Source: Tardiphaga robiniae (lineage in GTDB: Bacteria > Pseudomonadota > Alphaproteobacteria > Rhizobiales > Xanthobacteraceae). Taken from it: DNA of 64,000 bases. The translations under genes and the position numbers were made by a program. The notes beneath the pieces are model-generated. The model was not told the origin of the DNA, made no database searches, and saw only the letters and a program-made list of their open reading frames with translations. The stretch is taken from positions 62,001 through 126,000 of the forward strand of contig NZ_LVYV01000056.1 of NCBI RefSeq assembly GCF_001618955.1, read 5' to 3'. Below, piece by piece: positions 35,686 to 42,284 of this stretch (position 1 is its first letter; every line of letters begins with the position of its first letter).

Positions 35686-35714
35686 CTTCTGCCGCCCAAC
35701 TCTAGCGGCAGAAG
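35686..35714 (+). terminator. Hairpin after the secreted-protein gene
   Basis: Ten-base arms CTTCTGCCGC and GCGGCAGAAG around a nine-base loop, 12 bases after the stop at 35674. There is no T-run, so it may act as a transcript-stabilising hairpin rather than a classical terminator. Confidence 0.5.
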
Positions 35715-36026
35715 CTCGACCTGCCCGGCATTCGAGGAACATTGCTCACGCGATTTAGTTATTTAAAAAGCCGGATACCGTTCCCCCAAGATCACATCAA
35801 AATCCGGTCAGGCCCGACGGCATTGCCCCCGATGACGTCGGGCCGTCTGCTGGAAAAGAAGACCTGATCGACGCGTCTCCCGCCCCCTTCTTTTCCGGGC
35901 TGAATATATCGTCGCAGCACCAGAACGTTTGGACGTTGGTTACGGTTAACTCCGTCATCGAGTCATCGTAGCAACATTCTAGACATTTCGTCTCTGACCG
36001 CTTGCCGCAGAGGCAATACCCTGACT
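35715..36026. other. Intergenic stretch with two hairpins
   Basis: About 310 bases without a supported gene. It contains inverted arms GCCCGACG/CGTCGGGC (about 35812-35843) and GGAAAAGAA/TTCTTTTCC (about 35852-35896). Together they could fold into a small structured RNA or protect a transcript end. No known RNA family is recognised. Confidence 0.35.
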
Positions 36027-36179
36027 ATGTCAGCTATCAGGTCCATCATTTCAACCGGTGATCAGCACTACGAAGGCGCAACACGCCACCTCGCGCTTCG
36101 CACGAACGATGGAATTTTCGTTCAAGAAACAAAATATAAAGCGCTGGCATTCGCACACGCAGAGCGCGAAAGTTCATAG
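36027..36179 (+). CDS. Small hypothetical protein
   Basis: 50-residue frame: MSAIRSIISTGDQHYEGATR, then HLALRTNDGIFVQETKYKALAFAH. Composition and ordering (strand, loop, helix) look protein-like, but the ribosome site is weak and no family is recognised. Confidence 0.4.
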   Translation: MSAIRSIISTGDQHYEGATRHLALRTNDGIFVQETKYKALAFAHAERESS

Positions 36180-36214
36180 CTGAAAAACTACAAGAAAATC
36201 ACAGGTAAGACTTG

Positions 36215-36349
36215 ATGAACTCTCTCGACCAAGCGTCTTTACTTCGAACCGACGCTCGCATCATCGCCGAAGACGACACGCACGCGGCCAAGCGCACACG
36301 GACATCAGCCCCTATGGACCTTCCCAGTCGGAATCCTGCTCGCAGATGA
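36215..36349 (+). CDS. Possible small protein, first of a coupled pair
   Basis: 44-residue frame starting MNSLDQASLLRTDARIIAED, with AGGTAAG upstream. Its stop overlaps the next frame by four bases (ATGA), which is the main support. No family recognised. Confidence 0.3.
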   Translation: MNSLDQASLLRTDARIIAEDDTHAAKRTRTSAPMDLPSRNPARR

Positions 36350-36495
36350 TGCCGACAATGCCGATGGCCGGAAATTCCAAGACCGGCCCATTTCGTCTGG
36401 TCAAGAAATCGGCGAGCGACAAGGAGCGTGCTCACTCTGCGAAAGCGACGCTCCGTAAATCATTGCAGAAGCAGCGAGCTATGCAGCGCGGCTAG
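36346..36495 (+). CDS. Possible small basic protein, second of a coupled pair
   Basis: 49-residue very basic frame (GPFRLVKKSASDKERAHSAK, ATLRKSLQKQRAMQRG) that could bind nucleic acid. Supported mainly by the overlap with the previous frame and its charge pattern. Confidence 0.3.
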   Translation: MMPTMPMAGNSKTGPFRLVKKSASDKERAHSAKATLRKSLQKQRAMQRG

Positions 36496-36686
36496 CTGTT
36501 GCGCTGAAGATCGTTCTGCCGAAGGAACGAGAGGCCATGCACCGTAAGACGGTGATGATCGGTCTCCCCCTCACTGTGTAGTTGGTCAAGATGCTGGGAA
36601 AGCTGGGCGCGGACGCCCGGTGCTTCCGAATGTCCTGAGAGGGCGCCATAAATATCGATGGCGCGGTCGACGGCCGGGATGTTCAT
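36492..36686 (-). CDS. Small hypothetical protein
   Basis: 64-residue protein starting MNIPAVDRAIDIYGALSG, then LSQHLDQLHSEGETDHHRLT and VHGLSFLRQ. The helix-turn pattern and the RLTVHGLSFLR ending look conserved rather than random; a longer GTG start at 36713 is possible. Overlaps the end of the previous plus-strand frame by four bases. Function unknown. Confidence 0.5.
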   Translation of the reverse strand: MNIPAVDRAIDIYGALSGHSEAPGVRAQLSQHLDQLHSEGETDHHRLTVHGLSFLRQNDLQRNS

Positions 36687-36747
36687 GGCGAGCTTTCTGA
36701 TGGCCACAGCCACCGTTCACCGTCGCCATGTGCGACAGTTGTCGGAT

Positions 36748-36978
36748 TCAAGTCCCGTACTTTCGATCGTTCCCGACGTTTCTCAATTCTCGGTCGTATC
36801 CAGGAGATCTCACCGGATGATGGATCGAGTTGGCATTCAGCCAGTCCTCGTTGTCTGCAGCCGAGATCCAGTAGTGTGCCATCTGTAAAAGCCGGAGAGC
36901 TTCAGCCTGGTCCGTGGCTTCTTTTGCCTGTCTCGCTGCATCGGATGCCATCAACCGAAACGACGTACCTTGGCGCAT
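36748..36978 (-). CDS. Small hypothetical protein, DWL-type
   Basis: 76-residue protein; start at 36978 supported by GGAGAG. Helical core ASDAARQAKEATDQAEALRL is followed by AHYWISAADNEDWLNANS. The EDWL motif after an Ala-Glu-rich helix is shared with the protein at 39614, so they belong to the same short-protein family, which recurs in Bradyrhizobium relatives. Cytoplasmic, function unknown. Confidence 0.5.
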   Translation of the reverse strand: MRQGTSFRLMASDAARQAKEATDQAEALRLLQMAHYWISAADNEDWLNANSIHHPVRSPGYDRELRNVGNDRKYGT

Positions 36979-37089
36979 TCTCGCTCTCCATTTCAGCGAA
37001 AACATAAGCCACTGTTGCGCTAAAGGTTTCTTCGACGGGTGGGAGGACTTACGTAGTCCGGCTCCGGTGACGGAGCCGGACATATAGTC

Positions 37090-37593
37090 TTAGAGATCTT
37101 GCTCTGCTTCGACGTTGACGACAGATTTGGCCAGCGCGGTCAACGCAACGTCGGTGGCCTTCTCTTCCTTCAGCGTGGCATCGAGAAGCGAGACAGCTTC
37201 AGGCATCCCAAGCTCCTTCGCCCAGGTCGCCAACGTGCCGTAGCGGGAGATCTCATAGTGCTCCACCGCCTGTGCCGCGGCAGCAAGACCGGCGTCGAGA
37301 GCAGGCATGCCCTTGTATTCGGTCATGATCTCTGCGCCTTCCTTGGTAATGCCCATGATGGCTTCACACTTCTTGGCGGTCGGCTTCTTGCCGAAAATCT
37401 TGAACACGCCTTCGAGCCGCTTGATCTGACCGGCGGTCTCTTTCTGGTGCTTCAGAAAGGCGGCCTTGAGTTCTTTCGATTGTGCGGCCTTCGCCATCTT
37501 CGGCAGCGTGGCCAGAATCTTCTTCTCGGCGAAATAGACATCCTTGAGGGTGTCATGGAAAAGGTCGGCGAGAAGCTTTGGCTTTTTGGCCAT
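37090..37593 (-). CDS. YciE/YciF ferroxidase-family protein (DUF892)
   Basis: 167-residue ferritin-like protein of the YciF family, thought to store or oxidise iron or act in stress responses. Four-helix pattern with metal-ligand residues: LFHDTLKDVYFAEKKILATL (E and D in helix 1), KHQKETAGQIKRLEGVF (helix 2), LDAGLAAAAQAVEHYEISRYG (helix 3) and LLDATLKEEKATDVALTAL (helix 4). Length is as expected. AGGAAATTTCCC precedes the ATG, and a GGAAC-N16-TGTT motif 56 bases upstream resembles a general stress promoter. Confidence 0.92.
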   Translation of the reverse strand: MAKKPKLLADLFHDTLKDVYFAEKKILATLPKMAKAAQSKELKAAFLKHQKETAGQIKRLEGVFKIFGKKPTAKKCEAIMGITKEGAEIMTEYKGMPALDAGLAAAAQAVEHYEISRYGTLATWAKELGMPEAVSLLDATLKEEKATDVALTALAKSVVNVEAEQDL

Positions 37594-37648
37594 GGGAAAT
37601 TTCCTCCAGTGGCCCCGGTGAGCTGGGGCAGCTTATTCACGCGACCCC

Positions 37649-37673
37649 AACAGACCGATGGAACTTAAGTTCC
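37649..37673 (-). promoter_or_regulatory. EcfG-type promoter candidate upstream of the DUF892 gene
   Basis: On the minus strand GGAAC, 16-base spacer, TGTT. This differs by one base from the GGAAC-N16-CGTT consensus of the alphaproteobacterial general stress sigma factor. It is placed about 56 bases before the start. Confidence 0.45.
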
Positions 37674-37763
37674 GATGAGGAGCTGCACTGCGCTCTTCTT
37701 TCCAAAGCGCGATGGCCGCATTCACCCAGCGCTAAGGTTCAGTTGCCCTTTATTGCGCCAACG

Positions 37764-37791
37764 AAAAAGGCCCCCATGAGGGGAGCCTTTT
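37764..37791 (-). terminator. Bidirectional rho-independent terminator
   Basis: Stem AAAAGGC-CCCC / GGGG-GCCTTTT. Read on the minus strand it ends in a T run and lies 17 bases after the stop of the small secreted protein gene at 37809. Confidence 0.7.
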
Positions 37792-37808
37792 GATGAAGAG
37801 CAATGGGC

Positions 37809-38021
37809 TCAGCGGTGGCCGTGGTGGATTCCACGATGCATGTGACCATGACCGCGCTTCACAATAACAACCTTGTTGGCACGATGCCCGCGATGGTAGC
37901 CGCCGTGATGGCCGCCGCCGTGCCGCACCACTACGGTCTGAGCATCAGCCTGTGAAGTAGCGGCTGGAACGGCAATGCCGATGGTAGCGAAGGCAGCGAG
38001 AGCCAAAAGAACTTTGCGCAT
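37809..38021 (-). CDS. Small secreted His/Gly-rich protein
   Basis: 70-residue protein with signal peptide (MRKVLLALAAFATIGIAVPA, cleavage near ADA/QT) followed by a histidine- and glycine-rich mature part (HGGGHHGGYHRGHR, HGHMHRGIHHGHR). Such tails can bind metal ions, but a role is not established. GGAGAAGAT precedes the ATG. A terminator follows. Confidence 0.65.
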   Translation of the reverse strand: MRKVLLALAAFATIGIAVPAATSQADAQTVVVRHGGGHHGGYHRGHRANKVVIVKRGHGHMHRGIHHGHR

Positions 38022-38091
38022 TATCTTCTCCTTTGAATGAGCGGAGATTGAATGCGCGACGGTACGGCCCGTTCCGTAATCTAAGGATAAA

Positions 38092-38115
38092 TTTCCTGAA
38101 CGATTGTTCAGGAAA
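38092..38115. repeat. Perfect inverted repeat, probable hairpin
   Basis: Ten-base arms TTTCCTGAAC and GTTCAGGAAA around GATT. It lies 6 bases after the stop of the minus-strand gene at 38121 and in the leader of the gene at 38021, so it could be a terminator for the first or an operator for the second. The T-run is weak. Confidence 0.45.
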
Positions 38116-38120
38116 CGCCG

Positions 38121-38396
38121 TCAAACCTGCTCTTGCTTTCGCCGTAGCGCCTCTACTGCCGCCATACCCGCAGACACCATGCCGCCGAACGTGCGCTCAC
38201 CCGCATTCACGCGCTTCAGTATTTTCTTGGCGACGAAACAGCGGTTCTTGTGGCTGTCCAACTCGCGCGGCAAGACCTCGCAGGCTTTAGTAAGGGCTAT
38301 CTCCATCTCGAGAATTGTTCGCTTGTCGACTGTCTGTGCGACCAATCGCGGTGCGCTGGCGACTGGCCGTCCGGCAATTCCATCTTCCATCAACAT
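38121..38396 (-). CDS. Small hypothetical protein
   Basis: 91-residue protein: MLMEDGIAGRPVASAPRLVA, then TVDKRTILEMEIALTKACEV and FVAKKILKRVNAGERTFGGM. Helical and basic, no signal peptide. GGGAGG precedes the ATG. No family recognised; the preserved ribosome site and composition support it being real. Confidence 0.55.
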   Translation of the reverse strand: MLMEDGIAGRPVASAPRLVAQTVDKRTILEMEIALTKACEVLPRELDSHKNRCFVAKKILKRVNAGERTFGGMVSAGMAAVEALRRKQEQV

Positions 38397-38622
38397 GACG
38401 ACCTCCCTTATTTTCTCCTATATCGCGCGTTCGGTGTTTTGGTTCCTTCAATGGGGCCTGCGGTGCTTGCGGCACCTACCGACCTTGGCAGCCCATTGAT
38501 CACGCGCCACGCTGCAGCGCACCATCAATTCATTCTGGACCCTGCGAGCTACCGTCGCTACGCTTTGCACAAGTTCGCCTCGAGATGCGAGCGCCGACGA
38601 TAGAGATTACAGGGAGAGACCA

Positions 38623-38751
38623 TTGAACGTTCTTCAGAAGACGAATCGGAATACCCCAGATGAAGCCACTATTATTGCGTGGGGGCTTTTTTGCTTCATC
38701 TTAGTATCGGCCATTACCATGATTGGTCTCTACGTTGGCTTTCGGCATTAG
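38623..38751 (+). CDS. 42-residue single-span membrane protein (TTG start)
   Basis: TTG at 38623 has AGGGAGAG five bases upstream, a strong ribosome site, and opens a frame with a polar start (NVLQKTNRNTPDEAT) and one membrane helix (LFCFILVSAITMIGLYVG). It is followed seven bases later by a terminator, marking a monocistronic small gene. Confidence 0.55.
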   Translation: MNVLQKTNRNTPDEATIIAWGLFCFILVSAITMIGLYVGFRH

Positions 38752-38757
38752 ATAGTG

Positions 38758-38796
38758 AAAGCCCCCGCGGACGATCCGGCGGGCTTTTAATTTTTC
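38758..38796 (+). terminator. Rho-independent terminator
   Basis: Stem AAAGCCC-CCGC / GCGGGCTTT followed by TTAATTTTT. Placed directly after the small membrane protein gene at 38623. Confidence 0.7.
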
Positions 38797-38823
38797 AACC
38801 TCTGCCGGCAACGGCTCAACTAG

Positions 38824-39003
38824 ATGAAATACTGGAGAGATGATTTCGAGCTCCACTGGACGCTCCGCGATATCGGTGGCGGCCGGCTGAAGCTGTCCCC
38901 GATCACGGAAGACCAACTCAGCGAACTCCTGGAGATGGGCCTCGTCGAAATCGTGGACGACCAGGTCAAACTGACGGAGGCCGGAAATCGGAAGATCCAG
39001 TGA
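38824..39003 (+). CDS. Small hypothetical protein, winged-helix-like end
   Basis: 59-residue protein starting MKYWRDDFELHWTLRDIGGG. The second half, LSELLEMGLVEIVDDQVKLT followed by EAGNRKIQ, looks like the last helix and wing of a winged helix-turn-helix domain. Frames on the opposite strand are longer but have poor composition. The ribosome site is weak. Could be a small regulator or a fragment of one. Confidence 0.5.
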   Translation: MKYWRDDFELHWTLRDIGGGRLKLSPITEDQLSELLEMGLVEIVDDQVKLTEAGNRKIQ

Positions 39004-39070
39004 AGCCTTCCTACCGAAGGACGATCTTCCGGTGTTCTGATTTGGCTCACACAGAACAAGGGAGGTTGCG

Positions 39071-39334
39071 ATGAACAGGCTTGCTGCAGTTGTTCTCTGT
39101 GGAGTCATACTAATCGGCGCATCGACTATGGCGCGAGCTGATCAGCCTGGACCGGATTGGATGCCCATGGAGCAAGTAAAGGCGAAAGTCCTGCAGTCCG
39201 GCTACTCGCAGGTTACCAAGCTCGAGGCTGATGATGGCCGATGGGAAGGTGAGGGCATCAAGAATGGTCGAAGGATGGACTTTCACGCAGATCCGAAGAC
39301 TGGCGTGATCGTCTCTGAGAAGCTTGATGACTAG
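39071..39334 (+). CDS. PepSY-like small secreted protein
   Basis: 87-residue protein with signal peptide (MNRLAAVVLCGVILIGASTM, cleavage after ARA) and a single PepSY-like domain: WMPMEQVKAKVLQSGYSQVT, then KLEADDGRWEGEGIKNGRRM and DFHADPKTGVIVSEKL. PepSY domains in small periplasmic proteins are thought to inhibit proteases or bind metals. GGGAGG lies upstream. A 20-base stretch (39167-39186) within it reappears at 32519. Confidence 0.8.
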   Translation: MNRLAAVVLCGVILIGASTMARADQPGPDWMPMEQVKAKVLQSGYSQVTKLEADDGRWEGEGIKNGRRMDFHADPKTGVIVSEKLDD

Positions 39335-39360
39335 CCTTCGCGGTCTGCGGTGAAGGGGAG

Positions 39361-39528
39361 CTACTTCCTCACCTTCCCTTTTTTCTTTTCAGCTTTCAGA
39401 GCCTCGGCTTGCGCGCGGAATGCTTCAGCCAGGTTGTGCATCCGCTCAGCATGCTCGGTGTCTTCCGTGCGATAAGCGGCGGCCTCGGCTTTCCCAGCCT
39501 GCTTCCTGAGCGACTTGGTTGGTTTCAT
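39361..39528 (-). CDS. Small basic helical protein
   Basis: 55-residue protein; the ATG at 39528 is preferred to the longer frame to 39630. Highly charged helix: MKPTKSLRKQAGKAEAAAYR, then TEHAERMHNLAEAFRAQAEA and the lysine-rich tail KAEKKKGKVRK. Possibly nucleic-acid-associated; no family recognised. Confidence 0.5.
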   Translation of the reverse strand: MKPTKSLRKQAGKAEAAAYRTEDTEHAERMHNLAEAFRAQAEALKAEKKKGKVRK

Positions 39529-39613
39529 ACGGAAGTTATGCCGCAAGCCGGGAAGTAGTTCCACCTGCTGGGCGGTCCTATCGCACGCCCTCCGGACAGC
39601 GTAGGCTTCCGGA

Positions 39614-39823
39614 ATGAAACAGTCCGACACTTACCGCGCGAACGCACACAACTGCGCCGAGATGGCTGCGGCAGCCGACAACGAGCCGGCCAGGAATCGG
39701 TTCAAGCGCATGGAAACGGCATGGCTCGCATTGGCCGAAGAAGAGGACTGGCTCGATGGCGAGGCTTCGCCGAAAACTGATCTGCCGCGCAGCATGCCCG
39801 ATCCCGATCCAGAAAAGAACTGA
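39614..39823 (+). CDS. Small hypothetical protein, DWL-type
   Basis: 69-residue protein: MKQSDTYRANAHNCAEMAAA, then RNRFKRMETAWLALAEEEDW and a proline-rich end (LPRSMPDPDPEKN). The YRxNAxxCAEMA start and AWLxLAEEEDWL core match a recurrent short family in Bradyrhizobium relatives, and the EDWL motif is shared with 36748. Function unknown. Confidence 0.65.
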   Translation: MKQSDTYRANAHNCAEMAAAADNEPARNRFKRMETAWLALAEEEDWLDGEASPKTDLPRSMPDPDPEKN

Positions 39824-39878
39824 AACTTTCTTGCGCCCGTGTCGTATCCGGATTGATCATACCGCGAGGAGCACGTTT

Positions 39879-40085
39879 TTGACTTATGACAATCAGATCG
39901 AAACAGCGATTGCAGATCAGGACATCGATAGATTGATAAAATTTGCATACGGCGACACATGCAGGTGCACTACCGTCAAAGGCGAACCGATGTGCGTCTG
40001 CAAGATGTTGGCGACGGCACTTCGCTCCAAAGTTGTTCCACGTTCACTTTTCGAGAACAGGATTGAGCGAGTTTCCTCAATCTAA
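39879..40085 (+). CDS. Small protein with paired CxC motifs (TTG start)
   Basis: 68-residue frame starting TTG at 39879 with GAGGAG about ten bases upstream. An acidic helical start (YDNQIETAIADQDIDRLIKF) is followed by CRC and, 11 residues on, CVC (GDTCRCTTVKGEPMCVCKM). Two CxC pairs suggest metal binding or disulfides. No family recognised. Confidence 0.45.
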   Translation: MTYDNQIETAIADQDIDRLIKFAYGDTCRCTTVKGEPMCVCKMLATALRSKVVPRSLFENRIERVSSI

Positions 40086-40600
40086 CGGCTGATGGATTTA
40101 CGATTGGAGTTAACGCAGGATGACAGCGACCGAATCTTGACCCCAGAAGCCTCGCTTCTGGTCGGCACGGCGGTGGAGCGACCCACTCGCCGGGCCTTTA
40201 AATAACGATGTTCCTTAACGTTGCTGTTCGAGCAACCGGACAGCATCCTCCAGTGTCGATGAGCCGGTCAGGCCCGACGCGCCCTGCCTAGCTCCCAAGG
40301 ACGTCACTCTTCGATCGCAAGCTTCTGCTGATAGTCAATGGTTCTGGACAACGCAGCCTCAACTTGAGCCTCGGTCGAAGACGCTACCGATCACATGCAG
40401 AAGTCTGACACGGAAGGCACCAGGCGCAATTACATCGCCAGCATCGTGGAGACGACGCCGCGGGTGTCAAGGATCCGGGTGGCAAAACGGGCGAAAGGTG
40501 CACCAACATCGAGATCCGCTCTCCAGTAATTCGTCTCAAATGAGACGACGTCGCCTCCTGGCTTGTGGTTCCCTCCCGAGGAACCGTTGGAGGAACCGAC
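40086..40600. other. Intergenic stretch with two doubtful tiny frames
   Basis: About 515 bases. Frames at 40092-40205 (37 residues, MDLRLELTQDD start) and 40395-40529 (44 residues, basic) have no clear ribosome site or family. A hairpin CCAGAAG/CTTCTGG at 40141-40159 could end the transcript of the CxC gene. Confidence 0.35.
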
Positions 40601-40816
40601 ATGAATGAGCGTCAGCTGATAACCCGCGCATGGCAAGATGCGGACTTGGAGAAGCTCAAACAGTTGCATGCAGAGGGGGCTACGCTTCTGCGAGCATGTG
40701 CGGCTATGAAGCGACCAATGGCTTCCGTCAAAAAGCGTGCTCGTGAGCTTGGCCTGCATTTCGCAAGTGTTCGAGAGGTTCGGCGCGAGATCAGCGCTCG
40801 CGAGCAAACCCAATGA
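40601..40816 (+). CDS. Small helix-turn-helix-like protein (partner copy B)
   Basis: 71-residue basic protein with GGAGGAACC before ATG 40601. Its core, W-D-LEKLKQL, GATLLRACAAMKRPMASVKK, RARELGLHFASVREVRREI, aligns with the protein at 34342 over three helices. It overlaps the zinc-ribbon gene at 40813 by four bases (ATGA), so both are coupled, in the opposite order to the copy at 34 kb. Probable DNA-binding protein; no target known. Confidence 0.65.
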   Translation: MNERQLITRAWQDADLEKLKQLHAEGATLLRACAAMKRPMASVKKRARELGLHFASVREVRREISAREQTQ

Positions 40817-40977
40817 CAGTTATTGGGTCCGCAGCGCCGAAGTGCCCGAAGTGCAATCGCAAGATGACGTCATTTGAAAAGGGAGATTCGGAGTTTAGAT
40901 GCGCGAGGTGCGAGGTCGATCCGATGGAGCGCAACAAGGGTTGGCTTTCGAGCGAGTTGAAGCCACCGTCAAGATGA
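40813..40977 (+). CDS. Small zinc-ribbon protein (family copy B)
   Basis: 54-residue protein with CPKC (11-14) and CARC (30-33) and the C-terminal GWLSSELKPP signature shared with copies at 32890 and 34139. Start codon overlaps the stop of the helix-turn-helix-like gene. The conserved pairing in two places suggests the two products work together. Confidence 0.65.
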   Translation: MTVIGSAAPKCPKCNRKMTSFEKGDSEFRCARCEVDPMERNKGWLSSELKPPSR

Positions 40978-41026
40978 CTAGGATGCTGAGCGCAGCCGAA
41001 CAGGTTCGGCGACGTGGGAGGCTACA

Positions 41027-41752
41027 ATCGACCCTCTAGCCGTCCTTATAAAAAAACTGAAGGAACATTCGTCCCTGAGCCAAGAGGACCTTTTGGAGAT
41101 CCGCCGGCTGCCGTGCTCTGTCCGCGAATTGGATAGTCATGAGGACTTCATTCGGCAAGGCGATCGACCCAAGGTGTCCGCAATCGTCGTCGAAGGAATG
41201 CTGGCTCGCTATCATCTCCTGCCGAACGGCGCACGCCAGTATTTGTCCTTTCATCTCGCTGGCGACATGCCGGATTCACAGTGTCTTTTCATCGAGGTGA
41301 TGGATCATGCCGTCTGCGCGATCGGCAAGGCCTTCGTCGCCTCGGTCCCGCATCGGGACTTGATGAAGTTATTCGATAGTAGACCAAAGGTTGGCGCTGC
41401 AATCTGGCGTGAAACCCTGATCGACGCAGCCATCTTCCGTGAAGCGATCACGAACAATAGCGCGCGGTCCGCCCCTGCCCGCATGGCTCATCTCTTCTGC
41501 GAACTCTTCTACCGATCGCGGGCTTCCGGCTTGACGCGTGACGATACGTGTATTCTGCCGATAGGTCTTAATCAGCTGGGAGAGGCTCTCGGGCTGTCGC
41601 TAGCTACCGTAAACCGCGCTTTGGCCAACCTTCGAGACACCGATCTTGCCGACTTCAAGAGCGGGTCTCTCACCATCAGAAATTGGGCGGGTCTGGCGGA
41701 CTGCGGCGAGTTCAATCCTCGCTACTTGCATCTGCGACGCGAGCCGTTCTGA
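41027..41752 (+). CDS. Crp/Fnr-family transcriptional regulator with unusual start
   Basis: Cytoplasmic regulator with an N-terminal cyclic-nucleotide-binding-like domain (VREL-DSHEDFIRQGDRP, LPNGARQYLSFHLAGDMPD) and a C-terminal winged helix (LNQLGEALGLSLATVNRALA). Protein-like sequence begins at IDPLAVLIKKLKEHSSLSQE, well before the first usable codon TTG 41093. The only well-placed ribosome site, GGGAGG, lies five bases before ATC 41027, so translation may begin there or at a mutated start. No Fnr-type N-terminal cysteine cluster is seen. Proteins of this subgroup commonly control stress or redox genes; katE lies downstream, but a link is only inferred. Confidence 0.75.
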   Translation: MDPLAVLIKKLKEHSSLSQEDLLEIRRLPCSVRELDSHEDFIRQGDRPKVSAIVVEGMLARYHLLPNGARQYLSFHLAGDMPDSQCLFIEVMDHAVCAIGKAFVASVPHRDLMKLFDSRPKVGAAIWRETLIDAAIFREAITNNSARSAPARMAHLFCELFYRSRASGLTRDDTCILPIGLNQLGEALGLSLATVNRALANLRDTDLADFKSGSLTIRNWAGLADCGEFNPRYLHLRREPF

Positions 41753-41954
41753 CATCGCGAATGTCAACGAATAGCACAATGGCGGCACCTATGCCAATCT
41801 CCAGACCGCTGTCGAGTTTGTAGAGAGGCTGCACAACGCGATCACGGTTCTTAGCATCTCGGCGGTCGTCGCGGCCTGGCCGACTCTAGTCTCTGACCGA
41901 ATCCCGGTAACGCCTTCCCGGCGCTGGCGGAGATTATGCGTAGGCAGGGAAAAG

Positions 41955-41972
41955 GCCCGGCGTTCGCCGGGC
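41955..41972 (-). terminator. Rho-independent terminator, minus strand
   Basis: Perfect stem GCCCGGCG/CGCCGGGC with a two-base loop; on the minus strand it is followed by CTTTT. It lies 28 bases after the stop of the outer-membrane protein remnant at 42001. Confidence 0.65.
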
Positions 41973-42000
41973 TCCGGTCTTCTGAATTCAGTGTTCGGAT

Positions 42001-42080
42001 TTACAAGTTTTGGCCGTCCCAATTGAAGTGATAGTTGATGCCGCCCTTCACAGTGCCGTTTTCGGCAGTACTGTTTTTTT
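42001..42080 (-). pseudogene. Remnant of an outer-membrane beta-barrel protein C-terminus
   Basis: The last codons before the stop at 42001 read GTVKGGINYHFNW followed by DGQNL, which resembles the final strand of Omp31/Omp25-type barrels (TVKxGxNYxFNW). Upstream the frame turns into chance sequence, and no full gene is present. A terminator follows, so this looks like the tail of a deleted gene. Confidence 0.45.
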
Positions 42081-42217
42081 GCCCAGCTGTTCCCGTCCCG
42101 ACCGACGTCGGGAGATTGAGGGCGCTAGAATAACAAGCGCGCTCAAATTGCCCGCGACGCAAACATCTTCCTCCACATCGACTGAACTGACACCTCGCAT
42201 AGCTTGCGGCGATCGGC

Positions 42218-42242
42218 GGAACTGAACCGGTTGGCTTCCGTT
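42218..42242 (+). promoter_or_regulatory. EcfG-type general stress promoter of katE
   Basis: Exact GGAAC, 16-base spacer, CGTT, the consensus for the EcfG family of general stress sigma factors in alphaproteobacteria. It ends 42 bases before the katE start. Catalase is a known member of such regulons in related bacteria. Confidence 0.65.
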
Positions 42243-42284
42243 GGCAGTTTACAAGTTCGACCCCTTCAATGAGGCAGGTAACAA

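Noticed and set aside
38701-39108. 135-codon minus-strand frame
   Set aside because: Lies antisense to the better-looking 38824 and 39071 genes; no family pattern.
35804-40279. 16-base identical stretch CCGGTCAGGCCCGACG at 35804 and 40264
   Set aside because: One such 16-base match is expected by chance in a window of this size; no flanking similarity.
40430-40813. 127-codon minus-strand frame
   Set aside because: Antisense to the helix-turn-helix-like gene at 40601, which has a strong ribosome site and a paralogue.
30480-41800. Prophage or insertion sequence in the tiny-gene region
   Set aside because: No integrase, transposase, phage structural gene or terminal repeats were found; only small orphan genes and one dispersed repeat.
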